This document shows positions 17,165 to 25,858 of a stretch of DNA of 64,000 nt, in pieces. The notes beneath the pieces were generated by a model that worked only from the letters and a program-made list of their open reading frames with translations, made no database searches and had not been told where the DNA came from. Origin of the DNA: Jannaschia sp. Os4 (GTDB lineage: Bacteria; Pseudomonadota; Alphaproteobacteria; Rhodobacterales; Rhodobacteraceae); NCBI RefSeq assembly GCF_016820245.1, contig NZ_JAFCAR010000003.1, positions 1 through 64,000 on the forward strand, given 5' to 3'. Every line of letters starts with the position of its first letter. Position 1 is the first letter of the stretch. The translations under genes and the position numbers were made by a program.

Positions 17165-18500
17165 GGCCCGTCCCGATCCCCGCCGCCGCCATCGCGTCGC
17201 GCAGCGCGCCGAACGGCACGGCCCCGCCCGCCTCGTCCGGCGCCTGCCGCAGCAGGTCCGTCAGCGGCCCCTCGAGGGCGAGCGCGCGGTCCACCTCCGG
17301 GTCCGAGCCCTTCGCGTAGGCCCCCATCCGGATCAGGTCCTCCATGTCGGCGTGCCGTGCGTGCGCCCGGCGGGCGGCGGCGACGAGCCCGGCCTCTTCC
17401 GGGGCGTGGCAGCCGGGCATCGCGCGCGAGACGCTCCGCAGCAGGTCCACCGCCGGGAAGCGCCCCCGTTCGGCCACCGCGCGGTCGAGGACGACGTGGC
17501 CGTCGAGCAGGCCCCGCGCCCCGTCCGCGACGGGATCGTCCATGTCGTCCCCGTCCACGAGCACCGTGTAGAGCCCCGTCACGTCGCCCTGTCCCCCGCC
17601 GCCCGGACCGGCCCGCTCCAGCAGTTGCGGCAGTTCCGCGAAGACGGTGGGGGGATAGCCGCGCTGGGCGGGCGGCTCGCCTGCGGCGAGGCCGATCTCG
17701 CGCTGGGCATGGGCGAAGCGGGTGACGCTGTCGATCAGCAGGAGGACCGATCGGCCCGCGTCGCGGAACGCCTCCGCCACGGCGGTGGCGGTCCACGCGG
17801 CCTGCCTGCGCATCAGCGGCGGCTCGTCCCCCGTGGCGACGACGACCACCGCGCGGGCCATGCCGTCGGGGCCGAGGTCGCGCTGGATGAAGTCCTGCAC
17901 CTCGCGCCCCCGCTCGCCCACGAGGCCGAGCACGACGACGTCCGCCTGCGCCCCGCGCGCCAGCATGGCTAGCAGGGTCGACTTGCCGACGCCCGACCCG
18001 GCGAAGACGCCCATGCGCTGCCCGGCGCAGAGCGGCGCGAAGAGGTCGACGGCATGGACGCCGGTGTCGATCCGCGCGCCCATGCGGCGGCGCCCGAAGG
18101 CCGGGGGCGGGGCCGCCCGGGCGGGGAAGGCCGTCCCTCCCTCGGCCGGGGGCGGGCGTCCGTCGAGCGGACGGCCCAGCCCGTCGAGCACCCGGCCCAG
18201 CCAGGCGTCGCAGGGATGGAGCGCATGCTCCCCCGCGAGCGCCTCCACAGGGTCTCCGACCGTGACGCCGCGCCAATGGCCGAAGGGCAGGACGCGCAGG
18301 CCGCCGCCGTCGGCACCGATCACCTCGGCCAAGACCGGCCCGGCCCGGCCCATCACCCGGCACCGCCCCCCGATCCCCAGCGCGCGGTCCAGCCCCCCCA
18401 CGGTGAGCGCGAGCCCGGAGACGGCGCGGACCTCGCCGATCACCCGCATCGCAGGGGTCTCGCGGAGGGCGCGGGCCACAGCGGTAAAGGAGCCGTTCAT
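17103..18500 (-). CDS. fliI: Flagellar export ATPase FliI
   Basis: The ATPase energising the flagellar type III export gate. In the 465-residue product the N-terminal beta domain (VIGEVRAVSGLAL) is followed by the catalytic core with Walker A GVFAGSGVGKST, VVVLGLVGERGREV, Walker B LLLIDSVTRFA and YPPTVFAELPQLLERAG, all diagnostic of FliI. A Pro/Ala/Gly-rich tail of about 25 residues is unusual and overlaps the end of puuD. The gene is divergent from the flgB operon with 79 bases between, so a shared promoter region is likely. Confidence 0.94.
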   Translation of the reverse strand: MNGSFTAVARALRETPAMRVIGEVRAVSGLALTVGGLDRALGIGGRCRVMGRAGPVLAEVIGADGGGLRVLPFGHWRGVTVGDPVEALAGEHALHPCDAWLGRVLDGLGRPLDGRPPPAEGGTAFPARAAPPPAFGRRRMGARIDTGVHAVDLFAPLCAGQRMGVFAGSGVGKSTLLAMLARGAQADVVVLGLVGERGREVQDFIQRDLGPDGMARAVVVVATGDEPPLMRRQAAWTATAVAEAFRDAGRSVLLLIDSVTRFAHAQREIGLAAGEPPAQRGYPPTVFAELPQLLERAGPGGGGQGDVTGLYTVLVDGDDMDDPVADGARGLLDGHVVLDRAVAERGRFPAVDLLRSVSRAMPGCHAPEEAGLVAAARRAHARHADMEDLIRMGAYAKGSDPEVDRALALEGPLTDLLRQAPDEAGGAVPFGALRDAMAAAGIGTGLSPRSGTTAPPAPAPPAPSR

Positions 18501-18579
18501 GTTTTTCCCCTAGGTCGATTCGGGACGCCGGGTGGCCCCACGGGTCTGCCCGGCAATCGTGAAGGGAAAGGAAACGCGC

Positions 18580-18966
18580 ATGGACGTCGCCCTCTTCGAC
18601 CTCGCCTCGCGCCGCATGGAGTGGCTGGCCCAGGACCAGCGCGTCGTGGCCGAGAACGTGGCCAACTCCGACACGCCCGGCTTCAAGGCGCGCCGGATCG
18701 AGGATTTCGCCGCGGTGCTGTCGAACGCCGCGCCCTCGGGGCCGGCGACGACCGACGCGGCCCACATCCCCGGCCTCGGCGGGGCCGGATCGGCCCGCGT
18801 GTCGGAGGACCCGGCGGCGTGGGCGACGACGCTCGACGGCAACTCGGTCGTCCTTGAGCAGCAGGCGATCCGCTCGGCGCAGATCGACGGGGCCTACGGG
18901 CTGGCGGCGACGCTTTACAAGAAGGGGCACGACTTCATCCGCCTCGCGGCGGCGGGCAACCTCTGA
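18580..18966 (+). CDS. flgB: Flagellar proximal rod protein FlgB
   Basis: A 128-residue rod subunit, exported by the flagellar type III system. The conserved rod/hook N-terminal motif appears as VVAENVANSDTPGFKAR, and the C-terminal helix is SAQIDGAYGLAATLYKKGHDFIRLAA. It is the first gene of a 6-kb plus-strand operon (flgB-flgC-fliE-fliQ-SltF-flhA-fliR-flhB) and overlaps flgC by one base. The ATG at 18580 has the purine-rich GAAGGGAAAGGAAA upstream. Confidence 0.93.
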   Translation: MDVALFDLASRRMEWLAQDQRVVAENVANSDTPGFKARRIEDFAAVLSNAAPSGPATTDAAHIPGLGGAGSARVSEDPAAWATTLDGNSVVLEQQAIRSAQIDGAYGLAATLYKKGHDFIRLAAAGNL

Positions 18967-19376
18967 TGGACCCGCTCTCCTCCATCGGCCGCATCGCGGC
19001 CAGCGGGATGCACGCGCAGGGCCGGCGGCTGCAGGTCGTGGCCGAGAACGTGGCCAACGCCGAGTCCACGGGCGCGACGCCCGGCTCGGACCCGTTCCGC
19101 CGCAAGACGATCGCCTTCGCCGAGCGGGTGGACCGCGCGACGGGCGCCTCCATGGTCGAGGTGGACCGCATCGGGCGGGACCGCTCGGACTTCGACCTGC
19201 GCCACGACCCCGCGCATCCGGCGGCGGACGCGGACGGCTACGTGAAGATGCCCAACGTCAGCGCCATCCTCGAGATGTCCGACATGCGCGAGGCGGTCCG
19301 GTCCTACGAGGCCAATCTCGGCGTCTACGAATCCGCGCGCGGGATGCGCCGCCGCCTCGTCGATCTCCTGCGCTGA
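18966..19376 (+). CDS. flgC: Flagellar rod protein FlgC
   Basis: A 136-residue proximal rod protein. It carries the N-terminal ASGMHAQGRRLQVVAENVANAEST motif (split here for readability: ASGMHAQGRR then LQVVAENVANAEST) and the FlgC-typical YVKMPNVSAILEMSDMREA segment near the C-terminus, followed by SYEANLGVYE. One base overlaps flgB; fliE follows after 10 bases. Confidence 0.94.
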   Translation: MDPLSSIGRIAASGMHAQGRRLQVVAENVANAESTGATPGSDPFRRKTIAFAERVDRATGASMVEVDRIGRDRSDFDLRHDPAHPAADADGYVKMPNVSAILEMSDMREAVRSYEANLGVYESARGMRRRLVDLLR

Positions 19377-19386
19377 GGGCTAGGCC

Positions 19387-19701
19387 ATGTCCGATCCCAC
19401 CATCGTCTCCGGCGCCGCCGTCCGCGGGGCCTACGGCGCCGCCCGCGACGTGCGCCCCGCGCCGGCCGCCCGGACGGACGGCCCCGAGAGCTTCTCCGAC
19501 ATGGTGCGCGCGGCCGCCTCCGGCGCGGCGTCCACCGCCCGCGCGGCGGAGTCCGCCGCCGAGGGCGCCCTGCGGGGCGAGGTCGGGACGCAGCAGGTGG
19601 TCGAGGCGACCATGGAGCTCGAGACGACCCTGCGCGTCGCGGTCTCGGTCCGCGACAAGGTCGTGCAGGCCTACCAGGACATCCTGCGGATGCAGATCTG
19701 A
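19387..19701 (+). CDS. fliE: Flagellar hook-basal body protein FliE
   Basis: A 104-residue adaptor thought to join the MS ring to the rod. The variable Ala-rich N-terminal part is followed by the conserved ending TQQVVEATMELETTLRVAVSVRDKVVQAYQDILRM (split: TQQVVEATMELETTLRVAV, then SVRDKVVQAYQDILRM). Its stop overlaps the first base of fliQ, consistent with one operon. Confidence 0.92.
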   Translation: MSDPTIVSGAAVRGAYGAARDVRPAPAARTDGPESFSDMVRAAASGAASTARAAESAAEGALRGEVGTQQVVEATMELETTLRVAVSVRDKVVQAYQDILRMQI

Positions 19702-19970
19702 TGCGCGACGCCGACGCCTACGCCATCTTCACCGAGACGATCTGGGCGATCCTCTTCGCCGCCGGCCCGATCCTCGCCATCGCCACTGGCGTGGGCCTCG
19801 TGATCGCGCTGTTCCAAGCGCTGACCCAAGTGCAGGAGATGACCCTCACCTTCGTGCCGAAGATCGCCGCGATCTTCGTCGGCCTGATCGTGTTCGTGCC
19901 CTTCTGCTACGGGGTCGTCGCGCGGCTCGCCGAGACGGTGTTCGACCTCATCGGCGGGGGCCTGTCGTGA
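19701..19970 (+). CDS. fliQ: Flagellar export gate protein FliQ
   Basis: An 89-residue two-helix inner-membrane component of the FliPQR export gate. Membrane segments fall at about residues 15-38 (IWAILFAAGPILAIATGVGL) and 52-75, with the conserved LFQALTQVQEMTLTFVPK between them. The stop TGA is shared with the GTG of the next gene (GTGA). Confidence 0.94.
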   Translation: MRDADAYAIFTETIWAILFAAGPILAIATGVGLVIALFQALTQVQEMTLTFVPKIAAIFVGLIVFVPFCYGVVARLAETVFDLIGGGLS

Positions 19971-20674
19971 GGGGGTGGGGGGCGGTGGCCGTCCTGCTGC
20001 TGACGGCGACGTCGGCCTCCCCGGCGGGGTGGTCCGGCTTCTATGCCCGCGACGCCGCCCGTGCCGCGGCGACGGCGCCCGAGGCGGTGGCCGTCGCGCC
20101 CGAGGGGGCCTGCCTGCGCGCCATCCTCGACGCGCAGGCGCGGCACGGCATCCCCGACGACCTGCTCCTCGCCATCGGGCTGCAGGAGGCCGGGACGCGG
20201 CGGGACGGGCGTCTCACGGTCTGGCCGTGGTCCGTGAACGCCGCGGGCGAAGGCCGCCGCTTCGACACCCGCGCCGCCGCCGAGGCGTGGGTCCGCGCTC
20301 GCCGCGCCGCCGGGGTGCGGTCGATCGACGTGGGCTGCCTGCAGGTGAACCTCCGCTGGCACCCCGACGCCTTCCCGACGCCCGAGGCCGGGTTCGACCC
20401 CGCGCGCAACGCCGACTATGCCGCCCGCTTCCTGCGCGACCTCCACCGCCGGACGGGCGACTGGACGACGGCGGCGGCCTCCTACCACTCCTTCACCCCC
20501 GGCCCGCGCGCCCGCTACGCCGCCGCGCTCGCCCGGAACCGGCGCCTCGCCGCGACGGAGCGCGACGCCCTGCGCGCCCTCGCCGGATCGCAGCCTCCCT
20601 CCGTCGCCGCCACGGCCCCGCGCCCACCCCGCGCCGGCTGGTCCGGACGCGGCGGCCTCTACGCCCGGAACTGA
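19967..20674 (+). CDS. sltF: Flagellar lytic transglycosylase, SltF-like
   Basis: A periplasmic peptidoglycan lyase that likely opens the wall for the rod. The 235-residue product starts from GTG overlapping fliQ, with a signal peptide (AVLLLTATSASPA), then a lysozyme-like SLT domain: DLLLAIGLQEAG with probable catalytic Glu74, IDVGCLQVNLRWHPDAF, NADYAARFLRDLH and AAASYHSFTPG. In Rhodobacter sphaeroides a dedicated enzyme, SltF, does this job because FlgJ lacks a hydrolase domain; the FlgJ-like protein of this window also lacks one. Position inside the export-gate operon supports the role. Confidence 0.85.
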   Translation: MRGWGAVAVLLLTATSASPAGWSGFYARDAARAAATAPEAVAVAPEGACLRAILDAQARHGIPDDLLLAIGLQEAGTRRDGRLTVWPWSVNAAGEGRRFDTRAAAEAWVRARRAAGVRSIDVGCLQVNLRWHPDAFPTPEAGFDPARNADYAARFLRDLHRRTGDWTTAAASYHSFTPGPRARYAAALARNRRLAATERDALRALAGSQPPSVAATAPRPPRAGWSGRGGLYARN

Positions 20675-20677
20675 CCG

Positions 20678-22762
20678 ATGGCCGCCCCCACGCCCGCGCC
20701 GAAGCTGCTGTTCCTCGACGGGGCCAACCGCGACGTGGCCTTCGCCATCGGCGTGGCGCTCGTCCTCGCGGTGCTGTTCGTGCCGCTGCCGCCGATCCTG
20801 CTGGACGTCGGCCTCGCGCTGTCGCTGTCGGTCTCGGCCCTGATCCTGATGGTCGCGCTCTGGGTGCCGCGCCCGCTGGAGTTCAACTCCTTCCCCACGC
20901 TCCTGCTCGTGGTGACGATGCTGCGCCTCTCGCTGAACGTCGCGTCGACCCGCCTGATCCTGTCCGAGGGCCACACCGGGACCGACGCGGCGGGCGGCGT
21001 GATCGAAGGCTTCTCCCGCTTCATCGCGACCGGCAGCTTCGTGATCGGCGTGATCGTCTTCGCGATCCTCGTGATCATCAACTTCGTCGTCATCTCCAAG
21101 GGGTCGACCCGGATCGCCGAGGTGTCGGCCCGCTTCTCCCTCGACGCCATGCCCGGCAAGCAGATGGCCATCGACGCCGACCTCGGCGCGGGGCTCATCG
21201 ACGAGGCGGAGGCCCGCGCGCGGCGGAAGGACCTCGAGGCCGAGACGGGGTTCTACGGCGCCATGGACGGCGCGTCGAAGTTCGTGCGCGGCGATGCGGT
21301 GGCGGGTCTGATCATCACGGGGATCAACATCGTCGGCGGCATCGTCATCGGCACGCTCCAGCACGGCATGGCGCTCGGCGACGCGGCGGACGTCTACACC
21401 GTGCTGACCATCGGCGACGGGCTGGTCAGCCAGATTCCCTCGCTGCTCGTCTCGCTCGCGGCGGGCATCATCGTGACGAAGGGGGGGACCGAGGGCGCGG
21501 CGAACGAGGCCGTGCTCAAGCAGCTGGGCGGCTACCCCAAGGCCACCTTCATGGCCGCCGCGCTGCTCTTCGGGATCGGCCTGCTGCCGGGCTTCCCCCT
21601 CATCGTCTTCGCGCCCCTCGCCCTCGGCATCGCCACCGTGGGCGAGGCCATGCGGCGCGATGCGCTCGAGGCCGAGCGCGCCGAGGCCGCCCGCCTCCGC
21701 GCCGAGGCCGGGGCGGCCGCCGCGCCCTCCGACGACCCGGCCGACGATCTCGCGCTCGACGACCTGCGCCTGTCGATGGGATCGGGCCTCGCCACGCTCG
21801 TCGGCCGCCCCGGCGCGGCGCTGCCGCCCAAGGTGCGCGGCCTGCGCGGCGTGTTCGCCCGCGACTACGGCTTCGTGCTGCCGAAGGTCAGGATCACCGA
21901 CGACCCCGACCTCCCGCCCGATGCCTACACGGTCTCGATCCGCGGCACCGAGGTCGCGCGCGGCGAGGTGCGCGCGGGCGGGCAGATGGTCATCGCGCCC
22001 GTCGGGTCCGAGGGTGTCCCGCCCGGCGAGGCGGGCCGCGATCCGACCTTCGGGCTGGAGGTGGTCTGGACCGACAGCGCGGGCGCCGAGGCGGCGGAGC
22101 GGGCAGGGCTGACGGTCGTGGATCCGGAGAGCGTGATCGTCACCCACCTGACCGAGATCGTGAAGGACAACATGGTCGATCTGCTCGGCCACGCGGCGAC
22201 GAAGGCGTTGATCGAGGGGCTGGGCCGCGACCACAAGGCGCTCGCCGCCGAGATCGGGGGCGGCCAGCCGATCGTCCTGCTGCAGCAGGTGCTTCAGTCG
22301 CTGCTCGCCGAGCGCGTGTCGATCCGCGACCTCGCCACCATCGTGGAGGCGGTGGCCGAGCGCGCGCGGTCCACCTCCGACGTCGCCGCGCTCGTGGCCC
22401 ATGTCCGCGCCCGCCTGTCCCGCCAGATCTGCCATGGGCTCGCGGACGCCCAAGGCCGCGTCCCGGTGATCGCGCTCGGGGCGGGATGGGAGCGGGAGCT
22501 GGGGGACGCGTCCCGCGACGCGTCCGAAGGGGGGGCGCTGCCCTTGGCGCCGAGCCGGGTGCAGGACTTCGTCCTCGCCGCGCGTGGCGAGATCCAGCGC
22601 TTCGCCGACGGCGACGAGTGGCCCGCGCTGCTCGTGCCCGCGGAACTCCGCCCGGCGATCCGAGCGATGCTCGAACGGGTCAGCCCCACGACCCCCGTCC
22701 TCGCGCACACCGAACTGCACCGGAAGGTCGCCGTGCACACCGTCGCCCGGATCGGCGACTGA
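20678..22762 (+). CDS. flhA: Flagellar export apparatus protein FlhA
   Basis: A 694-residue export gate protein. About eight membrane segments fill residues 15-320, with the conserved LSVSALILMVALWV, FNSFPTLLLVVTMLRLSLNVASTRLIL (as FNSFPTLLLV and RLSLNVASTRLIL) and the FHIPEP-region loop SARFSLDAMPGKQMAIDADL. A cytoplasmic domain follows, with VIVTHLTEIVKDNMVDLLG and DLATIVEAVAERARS. Length and motifs are typical. It starts three bases after the transglycosylase and overlaps fliR by one base. Confidence 0.96.
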   Translation: MAAPTPAPKLLFLDGANRDVAFAIGVALVLAVLFVPLPPILLDVGLALSLSVSALILMVALWVPRPLEFNSFPTLLLVVTMLRLSLNVASTRLILSEGHTGTDAAGGVIEGFSRFIATGSFVIGVIVFAILVIINFVVISKGSTRIAEVSARFSLDAMPGKQMAIDADLGAGLIDEAEARARRKDLEAETGFYGAMDGASKFVRGDAVAGLIITGINIVGGIVIGTLQHGMALGDAADVYTVLTIGDGLVSQIPSLLVSLAAGIIVTKGGTEGAANEAVLKQLGGYPKATFMAAALLFGIGLLPGFPLIVFAPLALGIATVGEAMRRDALEAERAEAARLRAEAGAAAAPSDDPADDLALDDLRLSMGSGLATLVGRPGAALPPKVRGLRGVFARDYGFVLPKVRITDDPDLPPDAYTVSIRGTEVARGEVRAGGQMVIAPVGSEGVPPGEAGRDPTFGLEVVWTDSAGAEAAERAGLTVVDPESVIVTHLTEIVKDNMVDLLGHAATKALIEGLGRDHKALAAEIGGGQPIVLLQQVLQSLLAERVSIRDLATIVEAVAERARSTSDVAALVAHVRARLSRQICHGLADAQGRVPVIALGAGWERELGDASRDASEGGALPLAPSRVQDFVLAARGEIQRFADGDEWPALLVPAELRPAIRAMLERVSPTTPVLAHTELHRKVAVHTVARIGD

Positions 22763-23526
22763 TGACGCTCGAGGACCTGCTCGTCCCCCGCCTCCTCGGC
22801 TACGTGCTCGTCTTCGCGCGGATCGGCGCGGCCATGTCGTTCCTGCCGGGCATCGGCGAGACTGCAGTTCCCGTGCGCGTCAGGCTGGTCTGCGCGCTCG
22901 CCGTCTCGGCCGCGCTGCTGCCCGCGACGCCCTTGGCCGACGGGGCCGGGATCGCCCGCGTCGCCACCCTTGCCTTGCTGATCGCATCCGAGGCGATGAT
23001 CGGCCTCTGGATCGGCCTGAGCGCCCGCATCCTCCTCTCGGCGCTCCAGTTCGCTGGCTTTCAGATCGGGACGGCGATCGGGCTGTCGAACGCCTTCGCG
23101 CCCGGCCTCGGGTCGTTCGAGGGATCGACGATGGTCGCCTCCGGCCTGCTCATTGCGGGCGTCGCGCTGATCTTCGCGACCGACCTCCACCACCTGATCG
23201 TCGCTGCCCTCCTGCGGAGCTACGTCGCGTTCCCGCCGGGCCATCTTCCCGCGGGGGACCTCGCGGCGGGCATCGCGGGCACGGCCGCCGCCAGCTTCCG
23301 GATCGGGCTCTCGATCACCGCGCCGTTCTACGTGATGGGACTGCTGCTCAACCTCGGGCTTGGACTCGCGAACCGGGCGATGCCCACGCTGCCCGTGTTC
23401 TTCGTGGCGGTCCCGCTTCTGATGGCCGCCGGCCTCGTCGTCCTCGCGGTGAGCGGGCCGACGCTGTTCGACGGCTTCCTCGGCGGGCTCGCCCGCTGGC
23501 TGGGCACCTTCGAGGTCGAGGCATGA
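22762..23526 (+). CDS. fliR: Flagellar export gate protein FliR
   Basis: A 254-residue inner-membrane export-gate subunit with about six hydrophobic segments. Conserved pieces include FARIGAAMSFLPGIGETAVPVRVR near the start (split: FARIGAAMSFLPGIG, ETAVPVRVR), QFAGFQIGTAIGLSNAFAPG in the middle and LLLNLGLGLANRAMPTLPVFF later. ATG overlaps the flhA stop; flhB starts four bases before the end (ATGA). Confidence 0.95.
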   Translation: MTLEDLLVPRLLGYVLVFARIGAAMSFLPGIGETAVPVRVRLVCALAVSAALLPATPLADGAGIARVATLALLIASEAMIGLWIGLSARILLSALQFAGFQIGTAIGLSNAFAPGLGSFEGSTMVASGLLIAGVALIFATDLHHLIVAALLRSYVAFPPGHLPAGDLAAGIAGTAAASFRIGLSITAPFYVMGLLLNLGLGLANRAMPTLPVFFVAVPLLMAAGLVVLAVSGPTLFDGFLGGLARWLGTFEVEA

Positions 23527-24644
23527 GCGAGCAGGACCGCGCCTCGAAGACCGAGGAGCCGACCGAGAAGAAGCTCCGCGACGCGCGCAGGAAGGGCGAC
23601 ACCCCGGCCTCGCGCGAGCCCGCGGCCGTGGCCGGCCTCGTCGCGCTCGCCGTGATCGCCGGCCCTCTCGCGCCCGGCCTGCTCTCCGACCTCGCCCGCG
23701 CCTTCGCGGGGGCGATGCACCTCGCGGGCAGCGTGCGGTTCGGCGTGCACGCGCCGGGCCTCGCGGATGCCGGCGACGTCCTGCGACCGTTCGCGCGGGC
23801 GGTGGCGGGGACGCTCGCCGCGCCGTTCGCCGTCCTGAGCGCGGCCGCCCTCGTGGGCATCGCGGCGCAAGGCGGCGTCGTCGTCGCCCCGAGCCGGCTG
23901 GCACCGCGCTGGTCGAAGCTCTCGCCGATCGGCGGCCTCAAGCGGCTTGGCTCGCCCGATGCGCTGATGGAGTTCGCGAAGAACATCGCGAAGGTCGCGC
24001 TGGTCGCTGCCCTCTCCATCGGCCTCGGCTGGCCGGCGGTGGAGGCGACATGGGGCCGGGGCGGCCTCGATCCCCGCGCGGTGCTGGACCGGACGGGCGG
24101 GACGGCGGCCGGCATGATCGCGACGGTGGCCCTGCTCATGGCGGGGATCGCCGGAGCCGACGTCGCGTGGAAGCGGCGGCGGTGGCGCGCCAAGCAGCGC
24201 ATGACCCACAAGGAGATCCGGGACGAGCACAAGGATTCCGAGGGAGATCCCGTGCTGCGGGCGCGCCGGGACGGGGTGCGGCGGGCGCGGGCGCGGCAGA
24301 GGATGGCGACCGCCGTGCCGCAGGCGACCGTGGTCATCACGAACCCCACCCACTTTGCCGTCGCGTTGCGCTACGTTGCGGGGCGCGATGCGGCACCCGT
24401 CTGCGTGGCGAAGGGCACGGACCTCCGCGCGGCGCGGATCCGCGAACTCGCGGTGGAGGCCGGGGTGCCCTTGGTCGAGAACCGCCCCCTCGCCCGCGCG
24501 CTGCACGCCACCGTCGAGCTCGAGGCGCAGGTCCCACCGGAGCATTGGCAGGCGGTCGCCGAGATCGTGGGCTACGTCGAGGACCTGCGCCTTGGCCGCT
24601 GGCGGCGCCCTCCGACGGGCGCCGCGCTCCGCCACGACGCGTGA
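23523..24644 (+). CDS. flhB: Flagellar export switch protein FlhB
   Basis: Switches export from rod/hook to filament substrates by self-cleavage. The 373-residue product starts MSEQDRASKTEEPTEKKLRDARRKGD, the standard FlhB opening (split here: MSEQDRASKTEEPTEKK, LRDARRKGD), has four membrane segments, then the cytoplasmic domain with MTHKEIRDEHKDSEGDP and the autocleavage motif NPTH at residues 274-277. It closes the plus-strand operon; 189 bases without a gene separate it from the convergent minus-strand motE-like gene. A short CGCCGG/CCGGCG hairpin lies at its end. Confidence 0.96.
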   Translation: MSEQDRASKTEEPTEKKLRDARRKGDTPASREPAAVAGLVALAVIAGPLAPGLLSDLARAFAGAMHLAGSVRFGVHAPGLADAGDVLRPFARAVAGTLAAPFAVLSAAALVGIAAQGGVVVAPSRLAPRWSKLSPIGGLKRLGSPDALMEFAKNIAKVALVAALSIGLGWPAVEATWGRGGLDPRAVLDRTGGTAAGMIATVALLMAGIAGADVAWKRRRWRAKQRMTHKEIRDEHKDSEGDPVLRARRDGVRRARARQRMATAVPQATVVITNPTHFAVALRYVAGRDAAPVCVAKGTDLRAARIRELAVEAGVPLVENRPLARALHATVELEAQVPPEHWQAVAEIVGYVEDLRLGRWRRPPTGAALRHDA

Positions 24645-24833
24645 CGCCGGGGCCGTCCGGCGATCGCGCGCTCCGGCTTATTCCCAGGGCGCGAGATGCG
24701 CCTCGCGGCGACCTGACAGCCTTTCGGGACGGGGACCTCGAAGGTGCGACGCGCCGGCGCCATGCGCCATGCGTGCTCCGACCCCACCGAACGGAAGGTC
24801 CCGTCGGCGAACGAGGCTAGCCCAGGCCTCGGC

Positions 24834-25496
24834 TCATCGCAGCCGCAGGCCGGACAGGTCGCGGTCGGCCGGCAGCTTTCCCCGTTCCAACAGGACGCGC
24901 GATATCGCGCCCGCGCGGATCGGGTCCAGCCGGGCGAGGATGGGGGCGGCGTCCCGCTCGGCCATTGCGCCGAGGATCGAGATGGTCACGCCCATGTCCA
25001 TGTCGGCCACGATCGCCGCGGCCTGAGCGGGCTTCATCCCACGGTACAGGTTCACGAGTCGCTCCAAGTCCTCGCTCTGGCGGCGCTCGACGCCGTCGAC
25101 GAGGACCTGAAGCTCGTCGCGCATCCGCGACAGGGCGGCGAGGTCGGCATCCACCTGGAGGCGGAGCGCCTCGATCGCGGCCCGCTCGACATCGAGCGCC
25201 GCGACCTGCTCGGCGAGATCGGCCCGCTCGTCCGCGATGAGGGCGAGGACCGCCTCCGGCGCGGTGCACTCGTTGCCGGTGTGGCGAGCGTCGCTCGAGG
25301 TGTCCGGTTCCGCGTCGCCCGGATCGGACGGCGTTGCCTCCGCATCGGCCGCGCGTGCGGGCATCGCGAGGGATCCGACCACCGCGGACGCGAGCGGCGC
25401 CGCGAGCTGCGGCGGGAGAGGCACGACGCTCGCGAGCTTGGCCCCCGTCGCGAGGGCGAGGCCGCAGAGCGCCACCGGGAGGGGTCGCACCCTCAC
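24834..25496 (-). CDS. MotE-like / MgtE-N-domain flagellar protein
   Basis: A 220-residue product from a GTG overlapping the upstream stop (GTGA). A hydrophobic leader (residues 5-40) is followed by an acidic linker, a coiled coil at about 85-150 (ERADLAEQVAALDVERAAIEA onward, cut here) and a C-terminal MgtE-N-like domain: GMKPAQAAAIVADMD, ISILGAMAERDAAPILARLD and AISRVLLERGKLP. Proteins of this build in alphaproteobacterial motility clusters (MotE) chaperone periplasmic motor proteins. It is last in the fliL-fliM-DUF6468-motE operon. The specific partner here is not known. Confidence 0.72.
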   Translation of the reverse strand: MRVRPLPVALCGLALATGAKLASVVPLPPQLAAPLASAVVGSLAMPARAADAEATPSDPGDAEPDTSSDARHTGNECTAPEAVLALIADERADLAEQVAALDVERAAIEALRLQVDADLAALSRMRDELQVLVDGVERRQSEDLERLVNLYRGMKPAQAAAIVADMDMGVTISILGAMAERDAAPILARLDPIRAGAISRVLLERGKLPADRDLSGLRLR

Positions 25497-25858
25497 CGTC
25501 CGGACCCGGCGCCGTTGGACGGCGCCGCATCGAAGAAGCGGCGGATCAGGTCCGCCTTGGCGGTCGTCTCGACGACGGGGTGGTCGGATGGCCCGCGCTG
25601 CCCCGGCCGTCGATCGCGATCCGCCTGCCGCGTGGTGCGGAAGGGCTCGTGGGCATGGGCGGCGACCGGGGGGTCCGTCCGCAGCCGCATCACCGTGTCT
25701 TCGGTCCTGTCCGCGGCCTGCGCGAAGGCCCGGACCGCAGGTTCGAGACCTTGCAAGGCGGCCATCAACGCCCGGACCCGACGGTCCAAGAGGAAAGCAT
25801 ATCCGACCGTCCCGATGAGCAGGGCGGTGATCGTCGCGTCGACGAGGTCGATCGTCAT
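25493..25858 (-). CDS. DUF6468-like bitopic protein of the flagellar operon
   Basis: A 121-residue protein with one N-terminal membrane segment (DATITALLIGTVGYAFLLD), a short helical stretch RVRALMAALQGLEPAVRAFAQA (split as RVRALMAALQG, LEPAVRAFAQA), and a polar, basic cytoplasmic tail ending KADLIRRFFDAAPS. Its place between fliM and the motE-like gene matches proteins annotated DUF6468; Caulobacter PflI, a flagellum-positioning protein, has a comparable build and neighbourhood. The family link is from memory and the role is inferred. Confidence 0.55.
   Translation of the reverse strand: MTIDLVDATITALLIGTVGYAFLLDRRVRALMAALQGLEPAVRAFAQAADRTEDTVMRLRTDPPVAAHAHEPFRTTRQADRDRRPGQRGPSDHPVVETTAKADLIRRFFDAAPSNGAGSGR

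Noticed and set aside
19907-22738. A 943-codon open frame antisense to sltF and flhA
   Set aside because: It is a shadow frame of GC-rich codons: Arg/Gly/Asp/His-rich, with no domain, and lies opposite a clear FlhA gene.
17103-24644. Possible virulence-type (injectisome) type III secretion system
   Set aside because: The export genes are interleaved with flgB, flgC and fliE and the locus contains hook, flagellin and motor genes, so it is flagellar.
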